The notes beneath the pieces were generated by a model, which was not told where the DNA came from, made no database searches, and saw nothing but the letters and a program-made list of their open reading frames with translations. Shown in pieces: positions 16,938 to 24,046 of a stretch of 64,000 bases of DNA. Made by a program: the position numbers and the translations under genes. How positions within the stretch are numbered: position 1 is the first letter of the stretch; each line of letters starts with the position of its first letter. This stretch comes from Pleurocapsa minor HA4230-MV1 (GTDB lineage: Bacteria; Cyanobacteriota; Cyanobacteriia; Cyanobacteriales; Xenococcaceae), in the NCBI GenBank assembly GCA_019359095.1, contig JAHHHZ010000027.1, positions 62,001-126,000 of the forward strand. Reading direction: 5' to 3'.

Positions 16938-17987
16938 ATGAGCAATGAGTTTCGAGAATTACTGAAAAGAGTCGGCAGCGGGACTCATACTAGCAAAAAC
17001 TTAACCCGTGCCGAAGCAGCCACTGCTACAGAAATGATGCTGTTACAGACAGCCACCCCCGCTCAAATAGGCGCATTTATGATTGCCCATCGGATCAAGC
17101 GCCCAACACCAGAAGAATTAGCGGGTATTTTAGATACATTCGATCGATTAAGTCATAAGCTAGAAATTTTTCCTGCTCATCAATATCAGCCTGTGGTTTT
17201 AGGTACTCCCTATGATGGGCGATCGCGTACCGTTCCTGTAACCATAATTACGGCGCTAATTTTGGCTACGGCTAATGTCCCTGTAATATTGCATGGTGGC
17301 GACTGTCTGCCAACCAAATACGGCATTCCCCTAGTTGAAATTTGGCAGCAGTTGGGAGTAGATTTTTCCAGCTTAAATCTAGCTCAGGCGCAGAGTGTTT
17401 ACAATCAAACTAATCTTGGTTTCAGCTATCTCCCGCAACATTTTCCTGCTGCTCGCAGCTTTGTTACTTTTCGCGAGCAAATTGGCAAACGTCCTCCTTT
17501 TGCCACCGCAGAACTAGTCTGGTGTCCGATTGCTGGGGAGGCTCATCTAGTAGCTGGATTTGTGCATCCCCCCACAGAAGAGCGTTTTCGAGAAACTTTT
17601 AAGCTTAGAGGAACTAAAAACTATACTTTAGTCAAAGGCTTAGAAGGTAGTTGCGATCTTTCTCAAAACCGCACGGGAATCATGGCCTTAAGTCAGCCAG
17701 AGGGAGATTTTGAACGTCTTTTGCTAGATCCCCATAAATATGGCTTGAGCGGTTCTGATCTGACATTTGAATCAAATGCTCAAGCGATCGCTTTAATTAA
17801 AGAAACTATTCAAGGTGAGAAGAATCAACTATTATCTGCCGCAATTTTAAATGGCGGTTTCTATCTGTGGCGTTTTAAAATTACGCCTACTTTGGAATCA
17901 GGCTTTGCTTTAGCGGAACAGATGTTGACCACCGCAAAAGTTGCCCACAAACTATCTGAGCTTCAATCAGTAAGCAATGAACAGTAA
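16938..17987 (+). CDS. cnaT: CnaT, anthranilate phosphoribosyltransferase-like protein
   Basis: A 349-residue protein resembling TrpD-type glycosyltransferases (GTHTSKNLTRAEA, QIGAFMIAHRIKRPTPEELAG, ILHGGDCLPTKYG). The true TrpD loop GTGGD is changed (VLGTPYDGRSRTVPV), so tryptophan synthesis is unlikely. In Anabaena, CnaT is required for nir-operon expression by an unknown mechanism. I use the ATG at 16938 rather than the TTG at 16926, because it leaves a short leader and starts the family sequence MSNEFRELL. The gene is 15 bp after ntcB and is likely co-transcribed with it. Its stop codon is the first copy of a 7-bp tandem repeat leading to the next gene. Confidence 0.85.
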   Translation: MSNEFRELLKRVGSGTHTSKNLTRAEAATATEMMLLQTATPAQIGAFMIAHRIKRPTPEELAGILDTFDRLSHKLEIFPAHQYQPVVLGTPYDGRSRTVPVTIITALILATANVPVILHGGDCLPTKYGIPLVEIWQQLGVDFSSLNLAQAQSVYNQTNLGFSYLPQHFPAARSFVTFREQIGKRPPFATAELVWCPIAGEAHLVAGFVHPPTEERFRETFKLRGTKNYTLVKGLEGSCDLSQNRTGIMALSQPEGDFERLLLDPHKYGLSGSDLTFESNAQAIALIKETIQGEKNQLLSAAILNGGFYLWRFKITPTLESGFALAEQMLTTAKVAHKLSELQSVSNEQ

Positions 17988-18015
17988 TCAGTAATCAGTA
18001 ATCAGTAATCAGTAA
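17982..18015. repeat. 7-bp tandem repeat (STRR), unit CAGTAAT, forming the cnaT-MMADHC gap
   Basis: Four perfect CAGTAAT units plus a fifth ending in A. The first unit supplies the cnaT TAA stop and the last runs into the next ATG at 18016. The array is the whole intergenic sequence, and it leaves no room for a Shine-Dalgarno site. Confidence 0.9.
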
Positions 18016-18567
18016 ATGCGATCTCCACTTAGGCTAAATCTCCTCAATCCATCATCAGGAAAAGCAGTTGATGTCTGCGTAGCATCTCCCCACCAGTTTG
18101 CGATCGAACATCAACAACAGCTATTACCAGATTGGGAAACTCCTCTAAGCTATTTAATTTTAGTTTTACAACAATCAGCTATTTCTCTGCAAGAATCTAC
18201 TGTCTTAGTTGCAGCAGAAAAGGAGCGACTACGAGCAGAATTTATATGTTTTGGCTGTAATGTAATTTTCACCTTACGCGATCGAGGATATAGCAGCGAT
18301 TTATTCGATCCTCGTACTGGTTATCCCCTACTAGCTCCTCAAGACATGACCTGGGATGATAATGCAGCGGTCAAAGCTCTACTTAACTATCCTGTAGTAA
18401 ACCATCAACAATGTTCTTTAATTACCCATCCCATTTGGGAGCATCATGTATATCCTTCGACCATTGCCACCACTGCACCTCAAGCTCTGCTCATCTCAAG
18501 TTTGAAACAAGCGATCGTCAGTCAAAATTGGCAGCTTCAAGAATTGCTAACTGACCAAATCATGTGA
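18016..18567 (+). CDS. MMADHC (CblD)-family cobalamin-trafficking homolog
   Basis: A 183-residue soluble protein that resembles the C-terminal domain of MMADHC, the protein that routes cobalamin to methionine synthase and methylmalonyl-CoA mutase in animals. Shared landmarks are DPRTGYPLLAP (human DPSSGLAFFGP) and CSLITHPIWEHHVYPSTI (human CKVIRHSLWGTHVVVGSI), in the same order and spacing to the C-terminus. Cys133 falls where human Cys262, the residue that forms a Co-S bond, lies. Family alignment is from memory. It follows cnaT with no ribosome-binding site, so translation may be coupled or leaderless-like. A role in nitrate control is not known; context suggests the ntcB-cnaT transcript includes it. 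Confidence 0.75.
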   Translation: MRSPLRLNLLNPSSGKAVDVCVASPHQFAIEHQQQLLPDWETPLSYLILVLQQSAISLQESTVLVAAEKERLRAEFICFGCNVIFTLRDRGYSSDLFDPRTGYPLLAPQDMTWDDNAAVKALLNYPVVNHQQCSLITHPIWEHHVYPSTIATTAPQALLISSLKQAIVSQNWQLQELLTDQIM

Positions 18568-18770
18568 AATTATATTAAATTTTGTAAAAGATATTGCTTT
18601 TGTCAGATGTTCCTTTTTTAGAGCATAAAGTGTTAGGATTCATATTGAGATAAAGATCGGCAACCCAGTTGTATTCAGTATTGATAGGTTTTTCCATATA
18701 GTATTGATTTGGTTTTTTTCCGAAATTTAAACTCCCTACATCTAATGTGCATTCAGGAGACATTCAGTCC

Positions 18771-19058
18771 ATGTCAATTTACGTTGGTAATCTCAACTAT
18801 GAGGTTAGCCCAGAAGATTTAAGCGAAGTATTTTCAGAATACGGTAAAGTTAAACGAGTTCATCTTCCTACTGATCGTGAAACAGGTCGCAAACGCGGTT
18901 TCGGCTTTGTAGAAATGGAAACAGAAGCAGAAGAGGATAAAGCAATTGAGACTCTAGATGGAGCAGAATGGATGGGTCGCGAGATCAAAGTCAATAAGGC
19001 AAGACCTCGCGAAACCAGAAGTTCTTTCGGTGGTGGTGGTCGTCGAGATCGCTTCTAA
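18771..19058 (+). CDS. rbp: RRM-type RNA-binding protein (Rbp)
   Basis: Small RNA-binding protein of 95 residues with one RRM. RNP2 is IYVGNL (residues 3-8) and RNP1 is RGFGFVEM. A short Gly/Arg tail (FGGGGRRDRF) follows. I start at the ATG at 18771, preceded by CAGGAGA about 12 bases upstream; a longer frame from 18747 would place that ribosome-binding site inside the coding sequence. Cyanobacterial Rbp proteins bind mRNA and several are cold-induced or membrane-associated; some direct photosystem mRNAs to thylakoids. The long AT-rich leader upstream fits a regulated 5' UTR. A terminator-like hairpin follows, then a small basic protein gene. Confidence 0.93.
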   Translation: MSIYVGNLNYEVSPEDLSEVFSEYGKVKRVHLPTDRETGRKRGFGFVEMETEAEEDKAIETLDGAEWMGREIKVNKARPRETRSSFGGGGRRDRF

Positions 19059-19081
19059 ACTGCAAAACTGAATCGAAATTG

Positions 19082-19133
19082 CGCTTCTGGGGGGCAACTA
19101 GATTATGATGCTAGAGACTCTCAGAAGCGTTTT
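19082..19133 (+). terminator. Hairpin with U-tract between rbp and small basic gene
   Basis: A CGCTTCTG / CAGAAGCG 8-bp stem followed by TTTTATT. It could terminate rbp transcripts or act as partial attenuation before the downstream small gene. Confidence 0.5.
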
Positions 19134-19159
19134 ATTGTGTAATGAGGAATCATACCTAA

Positions 19160-19342
19160 ATGGCTAAACGTCGTAACGCGAAAAAAGAAAAAGCTGCTCG
19201 TAATAAGATCAATGCGCGCAAATTCCGTAAGCAAACTAGTCGCTACGGAAATAATCGTGGCAAAAGAAACTACAACGGTAACAGCGATAACAAAGAGACA
19301 GCAGACGCTAACAATGGCGACTCTGATTCTGGAGATAATTAG
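19160..19342 (+). CDS. Small highly basic protein, uncharacterised
   Basis: A 60-residue protein. The first half is very basic (MAKRRNAKKEKAARNKINARKFRK) and the second half is Asn/Asp-rich and probably disordered. The N-terminal pattern looks like a nucleic-acid- or ribosome-binding segment; it sits in the place where many cyanobacteria have rpsU (ribosomal protein S21) after rbp, but the sequence is not a clear S21. It follows rbp by about 100 bp on the same strand, beyond a hairpin, and ends before a strong terminator. That flanking makes it a plausible real gene despite its size. Function unknown. Confidence 0.65.
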   Translation: MAKRRNAKKEKAARNKINARKFRKQTSRYGNNRGKRNYNGNSDNKETADANNGDSDSGDN

Positions 19343-19371
19343 TCGGTTAAATCCGTCTCTATTTTTATTTC

Positions 19372-19417
19372 AGCTCTACTAATGAAGGTTAGATAACTTC
19401 TTGGTAGAGCTTTTTTT
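19372..19417 (+). terminator. Rho-independent terminator after small basic gene
   Basis: AGCTCTAC pairs with GTAGAGCT (8 bp), with an inner GAAG/CTTC pairing possible in the loop, followed directly by seven T residues. It closes the rbp/small-protein unit. Confidence 0.75.
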
Positions 19418-19445
19418 GGTCGTAGGGAGTAGAAAAGACCTATAT

Positions 19446-19588
19446 ATGAAATCTACAATTGTTTGCTACAAATCGAAGACTTGGGGACTTGGAAACTTGG
19501 GGACTTGCCCTAAAGGACTCCCTAAAGGGTACACCTTCGGACGATGCGAAGCGAGTGCTTTAGTATAAGCTTCGCGTCGGGGACTATC
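19446..19588. repeat. Composite repeat R2, copy B (inverted relative to copy A)
   Basis: It starts ATGAAATCTACAATTG and ends CGTCGGGGACTATC, the reverse complement of the ends of 11360-11515. The middle has a different set of TCCTTTAGGG and CGAAGC modules and a duplicated CTTGGGGACTTGG stretch. Confidence 0.75.
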
Positions 19589-19624
19589 TATCTGTATCAT
19601 TCTTATTTGTATTTCATCTAAATT

Positions 19625-20554
19625 TTAAGTTAAGGCAACTTCAGTGAGTAATTTCAGAGGAGTTAGCTCTTTAAGTAATTGTAGGGAAGATTGATCGCGG
19701 ACAAACAAAGAGCCAGCAAAGCCAAGGGAATTAATCGGAATATTTTGGAAGGATTCACGCGATCGCGGTACGATCATCATCCATTCTCTAGTTGCTAAAA
19801 AGTTATATGCTCCAGGTTGTTGCTGAGTCTGGGGATCGATCTCAAACCCCACATGATTTAATAAAGCCTGATATCTTTGCAGCATAATTTCTGCTGCTAC
19901 TGTGGGGGAATGATGGTTCGAGATATTTAAAGTCGCAATTCCATGACGAAAGGGAAAACTGTCTAATTGACCTAAAGAATTTTTAAATGTGATGTTGGCG
20001 ATCGCCTCTTCTAAAGGTCGATGCATTACATTGGGGAGAAAAGGCAGGGGAATCAGCTGTAAATGCTTATGACTTTGGGACGCACCAGCGGTTTTGCCAC
20101 CGTTGAAAAATGCCAGTCCATCTATTTCCTGTAGACAATGCCACAACGCAGTAAAATCCTGTAGATTAAGCAAATCTGTTTGGGATTCAAAATCGCGAGT
20201 CACAATCAGCAAATGATTATTGACCACATTAAACTTGTTCAGCAAGCAAAGATGAGAAGGAGAAAGATCGCCGACAAATAGATCGCTTTCATAAGGCAAA
20301 AAAGGATCTATTTTCTGACCAGTTTGATGTTCCTGTTGATGCTGTTTTTTACTTGCTTGTTCTTTGCGAGCTAAATTAGATAGAGTCCGAACTACAAAAG
20401 AGATATCTTGCTGCTGGATCAAATGATACTCAGTTTCAATAGACTTGAGCGCACCACATTGACGAGCAAGTTTCGTCTGCTCAGTAGTTTTTGACCATAA
20501 AGTACCAGGCTGTAGTAAAAATCTAGCTGTGGGTTGATTTACAGATTTTTCCAT
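19625..20554 (-). CDS. ATP adenylyltransferase / Ap4A phosphorylase
   Basis: A 309-residue HIT-superfamily enzyme that splits diadenosine tetraphosphate with phosphate into ATP and ADP. The catalytic motif SHKHLQLIPLP has His162 and His164. The C-terminal ATP-transferase segment GAYNFLATREWMMIVPRSRESF is present, with the NHLLIVTRDFESQ strand ahead of the active site. The length matches yeast Apa1/2-like proteins found in cyanobacteria. It would control Ap4A, a stress-linked dinucleotide. The gene is on the same strand as ribF, 74 bp downstream of it, so the two may share a transcript. Repeat R2 copy B lies just beyond the stop. Confidence 0.9.
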   Translation of the reverse strand: MEKSVNQPTARFLLQPGTLWSKTTEQTKLARQCGALKSIETEYHLIQQQDISFVVRTLSNLARKEQASKKQHQQEHQTGQKIDPFLPYESDLFVGDLSPSHLCLLNKFNVVNNHLLIVTRDFESQTDLLNLQDFTALWHCLQEIDGLAFFNGGKTAGASQSHKHLQLIPLPFLPNVMHRPLEEAIANITFKNSLGQLDSFPFRHGIATLNISNHHSPTVAAEIMLQRYQALLNHVGFEIDPQTQQQPGAYNFLATREWMMIVPRSRESFQNIPINSLGFAGSLFVRDQSSLQLLKELTPLKLLTEVALT

Positions 20555-20628
20555 AGTTTGCCCTATTTATTTAGCGATCTTAATCTGTTATCTCAATAAT
20601 TATGCCAAGAGTTAAGAAATTGATAATT

Positions 20629-21573
20629 TTAAGAGCTTTCTAACACTAATTGACAATCTTGTTTAATTTGCTGCTTCAATGCTTCTAATGAATCGAACTT
20701 TTGTTCTGGTCGAATAAACTGCATCAAGTTTACCTTAAGAGACTGACCATAGAGATCTCCCGACCAATTGAGCAGATGTACTTCAATAGTTGGAACTGCT
20801 CCTGCTACGGTAGGACGACAACCAATATTCATCACGCCTTTAATTGTGGTTTGCTCGGTTGTTTGCTCGAAAAAAACATCCACGGCATATACTCCAAAGC
20901 GCGGTAAGAACTTTTCGGGAGCTAACTGTAAATTTGCTGTAGGAAAGCCGATGGTACGACCTAGCTGTTGTCCTGTAACTACTTTTCCCCATAGACTATA
21001 TGGTCTATCTAACATCAAGTTAGCAGTTTTCATGTCTCCTGCTGCTAATGCCTGACGAATCAAAGAGCTACTGACACGAACTTGTTGCTGATAGCGATCG
21101 CCATATTTATGTAATGAATTCAGCTGTACTTCAATGCCATAATCAGCAGCAATATTTTTCAGATCTGTTCCAGTGCCTTTTCTTTGATAGCCAAAACGAA
21201 AATCTACACCAACACTAATAAAAACAGCTTGTAGTTGTTTGACTATAATCTGTTCGACAAACTGTTCGGGAGTCAGGGATGCTAAACCGCGATCGAAGGG
21301 TAATAAGACTAATTGCTCAATACCTAGATCTGATAATAATTCTGCTTTTTGCGGAATGGGGGTTAATAGCTGTAATTTTCCTCCTGTAAAGAACTCGCGG
21401 GGGTGAGGAGTAAAACTAACTACAGTCGGATATATATGGGGTTGCTGCGTAGACTTAAACGAATTAATAATTGGTCGCAAGACAGCGCGATGTCCTTGAT
21501 GAATACCATCAAAATTGCCAAGGGCGATCGCTGTAGGGGTTTTGATTTGTTCGATTGAGGATGTTATAAACAC
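20629..21573 (-). CDS. ribF: Bifunctional riboflavin kinase / FAD synthetase
   Basis: A 314-residue two-domain enzyme making FMN from riboflavin and FAD from FMN. The N-terminal nucleotidyltransferase domain has ALGNFDGIHQGHRAVL (GxFDGxHxGH motif), and a VSSSLIRQAL loop follows. The C-terminal kinase domain starts near residue 190 with LWGKVVTGQQLGRTIGFPTANL and continues to GVMNIGCRPTV. Both active-site regions are complete. The gene precedes the Ap4A phosphorylase on the minus strand. No FMN riboswitch is seen upstream, which is normal for cyanobacteria. Confidence 0.95.
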   Translation of the reverse strand: MFITSSIEQIKTPTAIALGNFDGIHQGHRAVLRPIINSFKSTQQPHIYPTVVSFTPHPREFFTGGKLQLLTPIPQKAELLSDLGIEQLVLLPFDRGLASLTPEQFVEQIIVKQLQAVFISVGVDFRFGYQRKGTGTDLKNIAADYGIEVQLNSLHKYGDRYQQQVRVSSSLIRQALAAGDMKTANLMLDRPYSLWGKVVTGQQLGRTIGFPTANLQLAPEKFLPRFGVYAVDVFFEQTTEQTTIKGVMNIGCRPTVAGAVPTIEVHLLNWSGDLYGQSLKVNLMQFIRPEQKFDSLEALKQQIKQDCQLVLESS

Positions 21574-21658
21574 GCTTTACATTTTTACATATTTTTACAT
21601 AATTTTATGGCTAGATGAATCATCAGGTGAATTGGGAATAGTAAATGTTGATTATTGA

Positions 21659-22909
21659 ATGGGAACTATAGCATTAGATAGAGTTTTTAGTAATACTATG
21701 GTGAAGCTGCAACATATTTCTTGGGCAACAATTTTACTGATCTTAAGCCCAACTAACATTGATATTTCCTCTGCTTCAAATATTCCCCTCAAAGCCGAAT
21801 CAACTGCGATCGCGATGGAAACATATCAATTGGCGCAACAACAGGAAGGCGATGATGAAATGGTTGATGCCTCGACAAAAACAGAATCGAAATATTTATT
21901 GCCTTCATCGATGGTACTTAGAATGCTTGCTATTGGCTTGCCAGCAACAATTTTGGTCTTTCTAATCGGTCAACCAATAGTAAAAGGAATATTTAAAAGT
22001 AATGAACCAGAAACATTGGATCGACCTTCCGTACCCGAAGGCTCGATAAATCTGCACTCTCACTCTTTTAAAGAAATTACTCTTATTGGTAACAAGGTAG
22101 AGAAAATTAAGAATGACAAGTTTGCTAGCAAAGAGTTTTTACTTTTGCTCAGAATCAAGATCAATATGGCTAAAGAAGCAGAGGGTTATCAGGGTTTAGG
22201 TAGCTGTGTCGATCTAGTTCAGGCAGGGATCATTGCGCAAAAAAGTTTTTTGCGTTTAGAACAGACTGAGTTACGCTACCGTAGCCGTAAACAACAAGAT
22301 TTTTATCGCTACGTTGCCGAAAATCTTGAAGGTGAAATTGACAAGGAAGCTTTTGCTCAAAACATCAAACAGAAGAAAACGGAAATCTTACCTTCGATCG
22401 CCACCGAAGAAGGAAGAGATGCCATCGATGCTTATACTAAAGAACTGAATATTCTCAGTCAATATAAACTAGGTTTAAAGCTACTATCTTTGTTCAAGCA
22501 GTATGAATTAAAGGATTTTTCCATTCTTAAAAAAATTGCCGACATAGTTGAAGCTTTTGGAAACAAAGATTTAGTCAAGAGTGATGATTTAATCTCTCCC
22601 GTATTAGAAAACTACGAAAGCTTTGAAAAACTCGGCCCAATTATCGGCATGTCTCCAGCGGAAAGTACGCCTCAAGCCTATGCCAGAATCTTACAGGTAA
22701 TTGGTTTAACCAATCGTCACGGCAAAGCATATCTCGAATTTGAACAGCTAGTTCAACTCCTGAAAAAATGGGAACAACCCTATAAGGCGATCGCTTTAGT
22801 ACGGAAAGAATACACGGAAGATAAATACAGTATTCCTGCTGAGTTTAAGCAAGATATTCCAGGCTGGAACACCTATCAAAAATATGCTGAGTATCTCCCC
22901 GATTTGTAA
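21659..22909 (+). CDS. Membrane-anchored conserved hypothetical protein
   Basis: A 416-residue protein with a hydrophobic N-terminal segment and a second one near residues 85-115 (MVLRMLAIGLPATILVFLIGQPIVKGIF). A long, charged, helical soluble part follows. The end carries GMSPAESTPQAYARILQVIGLTNRHGKAYLEFEQLV, a conserved-looking motif. There is no enzymatic signature. The start is uncertain: the reported ATG at 21659 is weakly placed, and an internal ATG at 21698 would give a cleaner signal-like N-terminus (MVKLQHISWATILLIL). The gene diverges from ribF over 85 bp. Codon use is like its neighbours. I do not recognise the family. Confidence 0.7.
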   Translation: MGTIALDRVFSNTMVKLQHISWATILLILSPTNIDISSASNIPLKAESTAIAMETYQLAQQQEGDDEMVDASTKTESKYLLPSSMVLRMLAIGLPATILVFLIGQPIVKGIFKSNEPETLDRPSVPEGSINLHSHSFKEITLIGNKVEKIKNDKFASKEFLLLLRIKINMAKEAEGYQGLGSCVDLVQAGIIAQKSFLRLEQTELRYRSRKQQDFYRYVAENLEGEIDKEAFAQNIKQKKTEILPSIATEEGRDAIDAYTKELNILSQYKLGLKLLSLFKQYELKDFSILKKIADIVEAFGNKDLVKSDDLISPVLENYESFEKLGPIIGMSPAESTPQAYARILQVIGLTNRHGKAYLEFEQLVQLLKKWEQPYKAIALVRKEYTEDKYSIPAEFKQDIPGWNTYQKYAEYLPDL

Positions 22910-22934
22910 TTGCCACTCACATTATCCAGATCAT

Positions 22935-23750
22935 CTAAATTAGATTAGATTTCGTAGTTAGCTGTAATATTCCTTGAGTGACACTGGGAAACAATCGATG
23001 CAAGAAAGAGGGGACTTTTGCCGAACCAACTATTACTTCGGCTTGAGGATGTTTAACTGCATCCCAAATAGCTTGAGCAACATCTTCTGGTTTACTAGCT
23101 AAAGGACTAGTGAGCATCTTTTCCATTGCTTGACGACGCTTTTGTTCTGCTTGAGGATCGCGATCTCTAAAAACTGCACGTTCTAGAAAATCGCTATTAG
23201 TGACGCTAGGATGTATCCCCGAAACATGGATACCTTGAGGTTGCAATTCTAAACGCAAAGTTTCGGTTAAACCCGTAATAGCATATTTGCTAGTACAGTA
23301 GGCGGTCATATTGGGTAAGGGAACTTTGCCCCCAAAAGAGCCGACGTTAATTATATTGCCCTGCTTTCTAGTTATGAAATGGGGTAACAATGCTTTGATG
23401 GTGTAAATATATCCCCAGAGGTTGACGTTAATAATTTTTTCCCAATCTTCAATACTAGTCTCGGCCATCGGCGCATTCATGCATATCCCAGCGTTATTAA
23501 TCAAAACATCGATCGCCGAAAATTGTTTGATGCCCAAATTGACTAATTCTGCTACCGCAGAGCGATCGCTTACATCTGTGGTAACAGCTAATACTTGTCT
23601 GCCATAACTTTTTATTTGTTCGGCAGTAGAATCCAATTTATCTTTAGTTCGGGCGGTAATAATTAGATCGTAGCCATTTTTGGCAAACAATAAAGCGGTA
23701 GCTTTGCCAATCCCTTGAGATGCACCAGTAATTAAAGCAGTAGAAGACAT
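22935..23750 (-). CDS. Short-chain dehydrogenase/reductase
   Basis: A 271-residue classical SDR. The cofactor motif is TGASQGIGKA (residues 7-16), then NNAG (DVLINNAGICMNAP), a catalytic serine (NVGSFGGKVP) and YxxxK (YCTSKYA). An arginine two residues after the glycine motif is missing, so the cofactor preference is not obvious. The C-terminal region is longer than a minimal SDR and ends VTQGILQLTTKSNLI. The substrate cannot be named from the sequence. It stands upstream of nothing obvious on its strand and is convergent with the 21659 gene, 25 bp away. Upstream lies a 130-bp inverted-repeat element. Confidence 0.9.
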   Translation of the reverse strand: MSSTALITGASQGIGKATALLFAKNGYDLIITARTKDKLDSTAEQIKSYGRQVLAVTTDVSDRSAVAELVNLGIKQFSAIDVLINNAGICMNAPMAETSIEDWEKIINVNLWGYIYTIKALLPHFITRKQGNIINVGSFGGKVPLPNMTAYCTSKYAITGLTETLRLELQPQGIHVSGIHPSVTNSDFLERAVFRDRDPQAEQKRRQAMEKMLTSPLASKPEDVAQAIWDAVKHPQAEVIVGSAKVPSFLHRLFPSVTQGILQLTTKSNLI

Positions 23751-23905
23751 ATTTTCAGAGCGTTTTTAGAGCGAAACTAGATAATAAAGCACAAGTCAAA
23801 AGCAACTGTGTACTTCCTAAATCTTAGGAATGATCGACTGCTATCTGCATCAATAGAAAGACATATAGCCGTACAAAGTTAAATTAGGACATTAGCTAGG
23901 AGGGA

Positions 23906-24035
23906 AGTCAATACTTCTGGTTTAAGCTTTGTTATTGATTAGTTAAGTAGTAGGTAGTAGGTAGCGTTACTCGTTACTCGTTACTTTTCTAGCCTCATAG
24001 ATTAATCCGCATTTGTTAAACGAGAAGTATTGGGA
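23906..24035. repeat. Inverted-repeat element enclosing two STRR tracts
   Basis: AGTCAATACTTCTGGTTTAA (23906-23925) pairs with TTAAACGAGAAGTATTGGGA (24016-24035) with few mismatches. Inside are two heptamer arrays (GTAGTAG-type near 23947 and GTTACTC-type near 23965). The 23751-24046 spacer holds no gene that I can see. Confidence 0.55.
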
Positions 24036-24046
24036 GCGAAGTAAGG

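Noticed and set aside
18575-18763. Minus-strand frame of 62 codons upstream of rbp
   Set aside because: It lies in the AT-rich rbp leader, has no ribosome-binding site and no recognisable composition, and overlaps the likely promoter.
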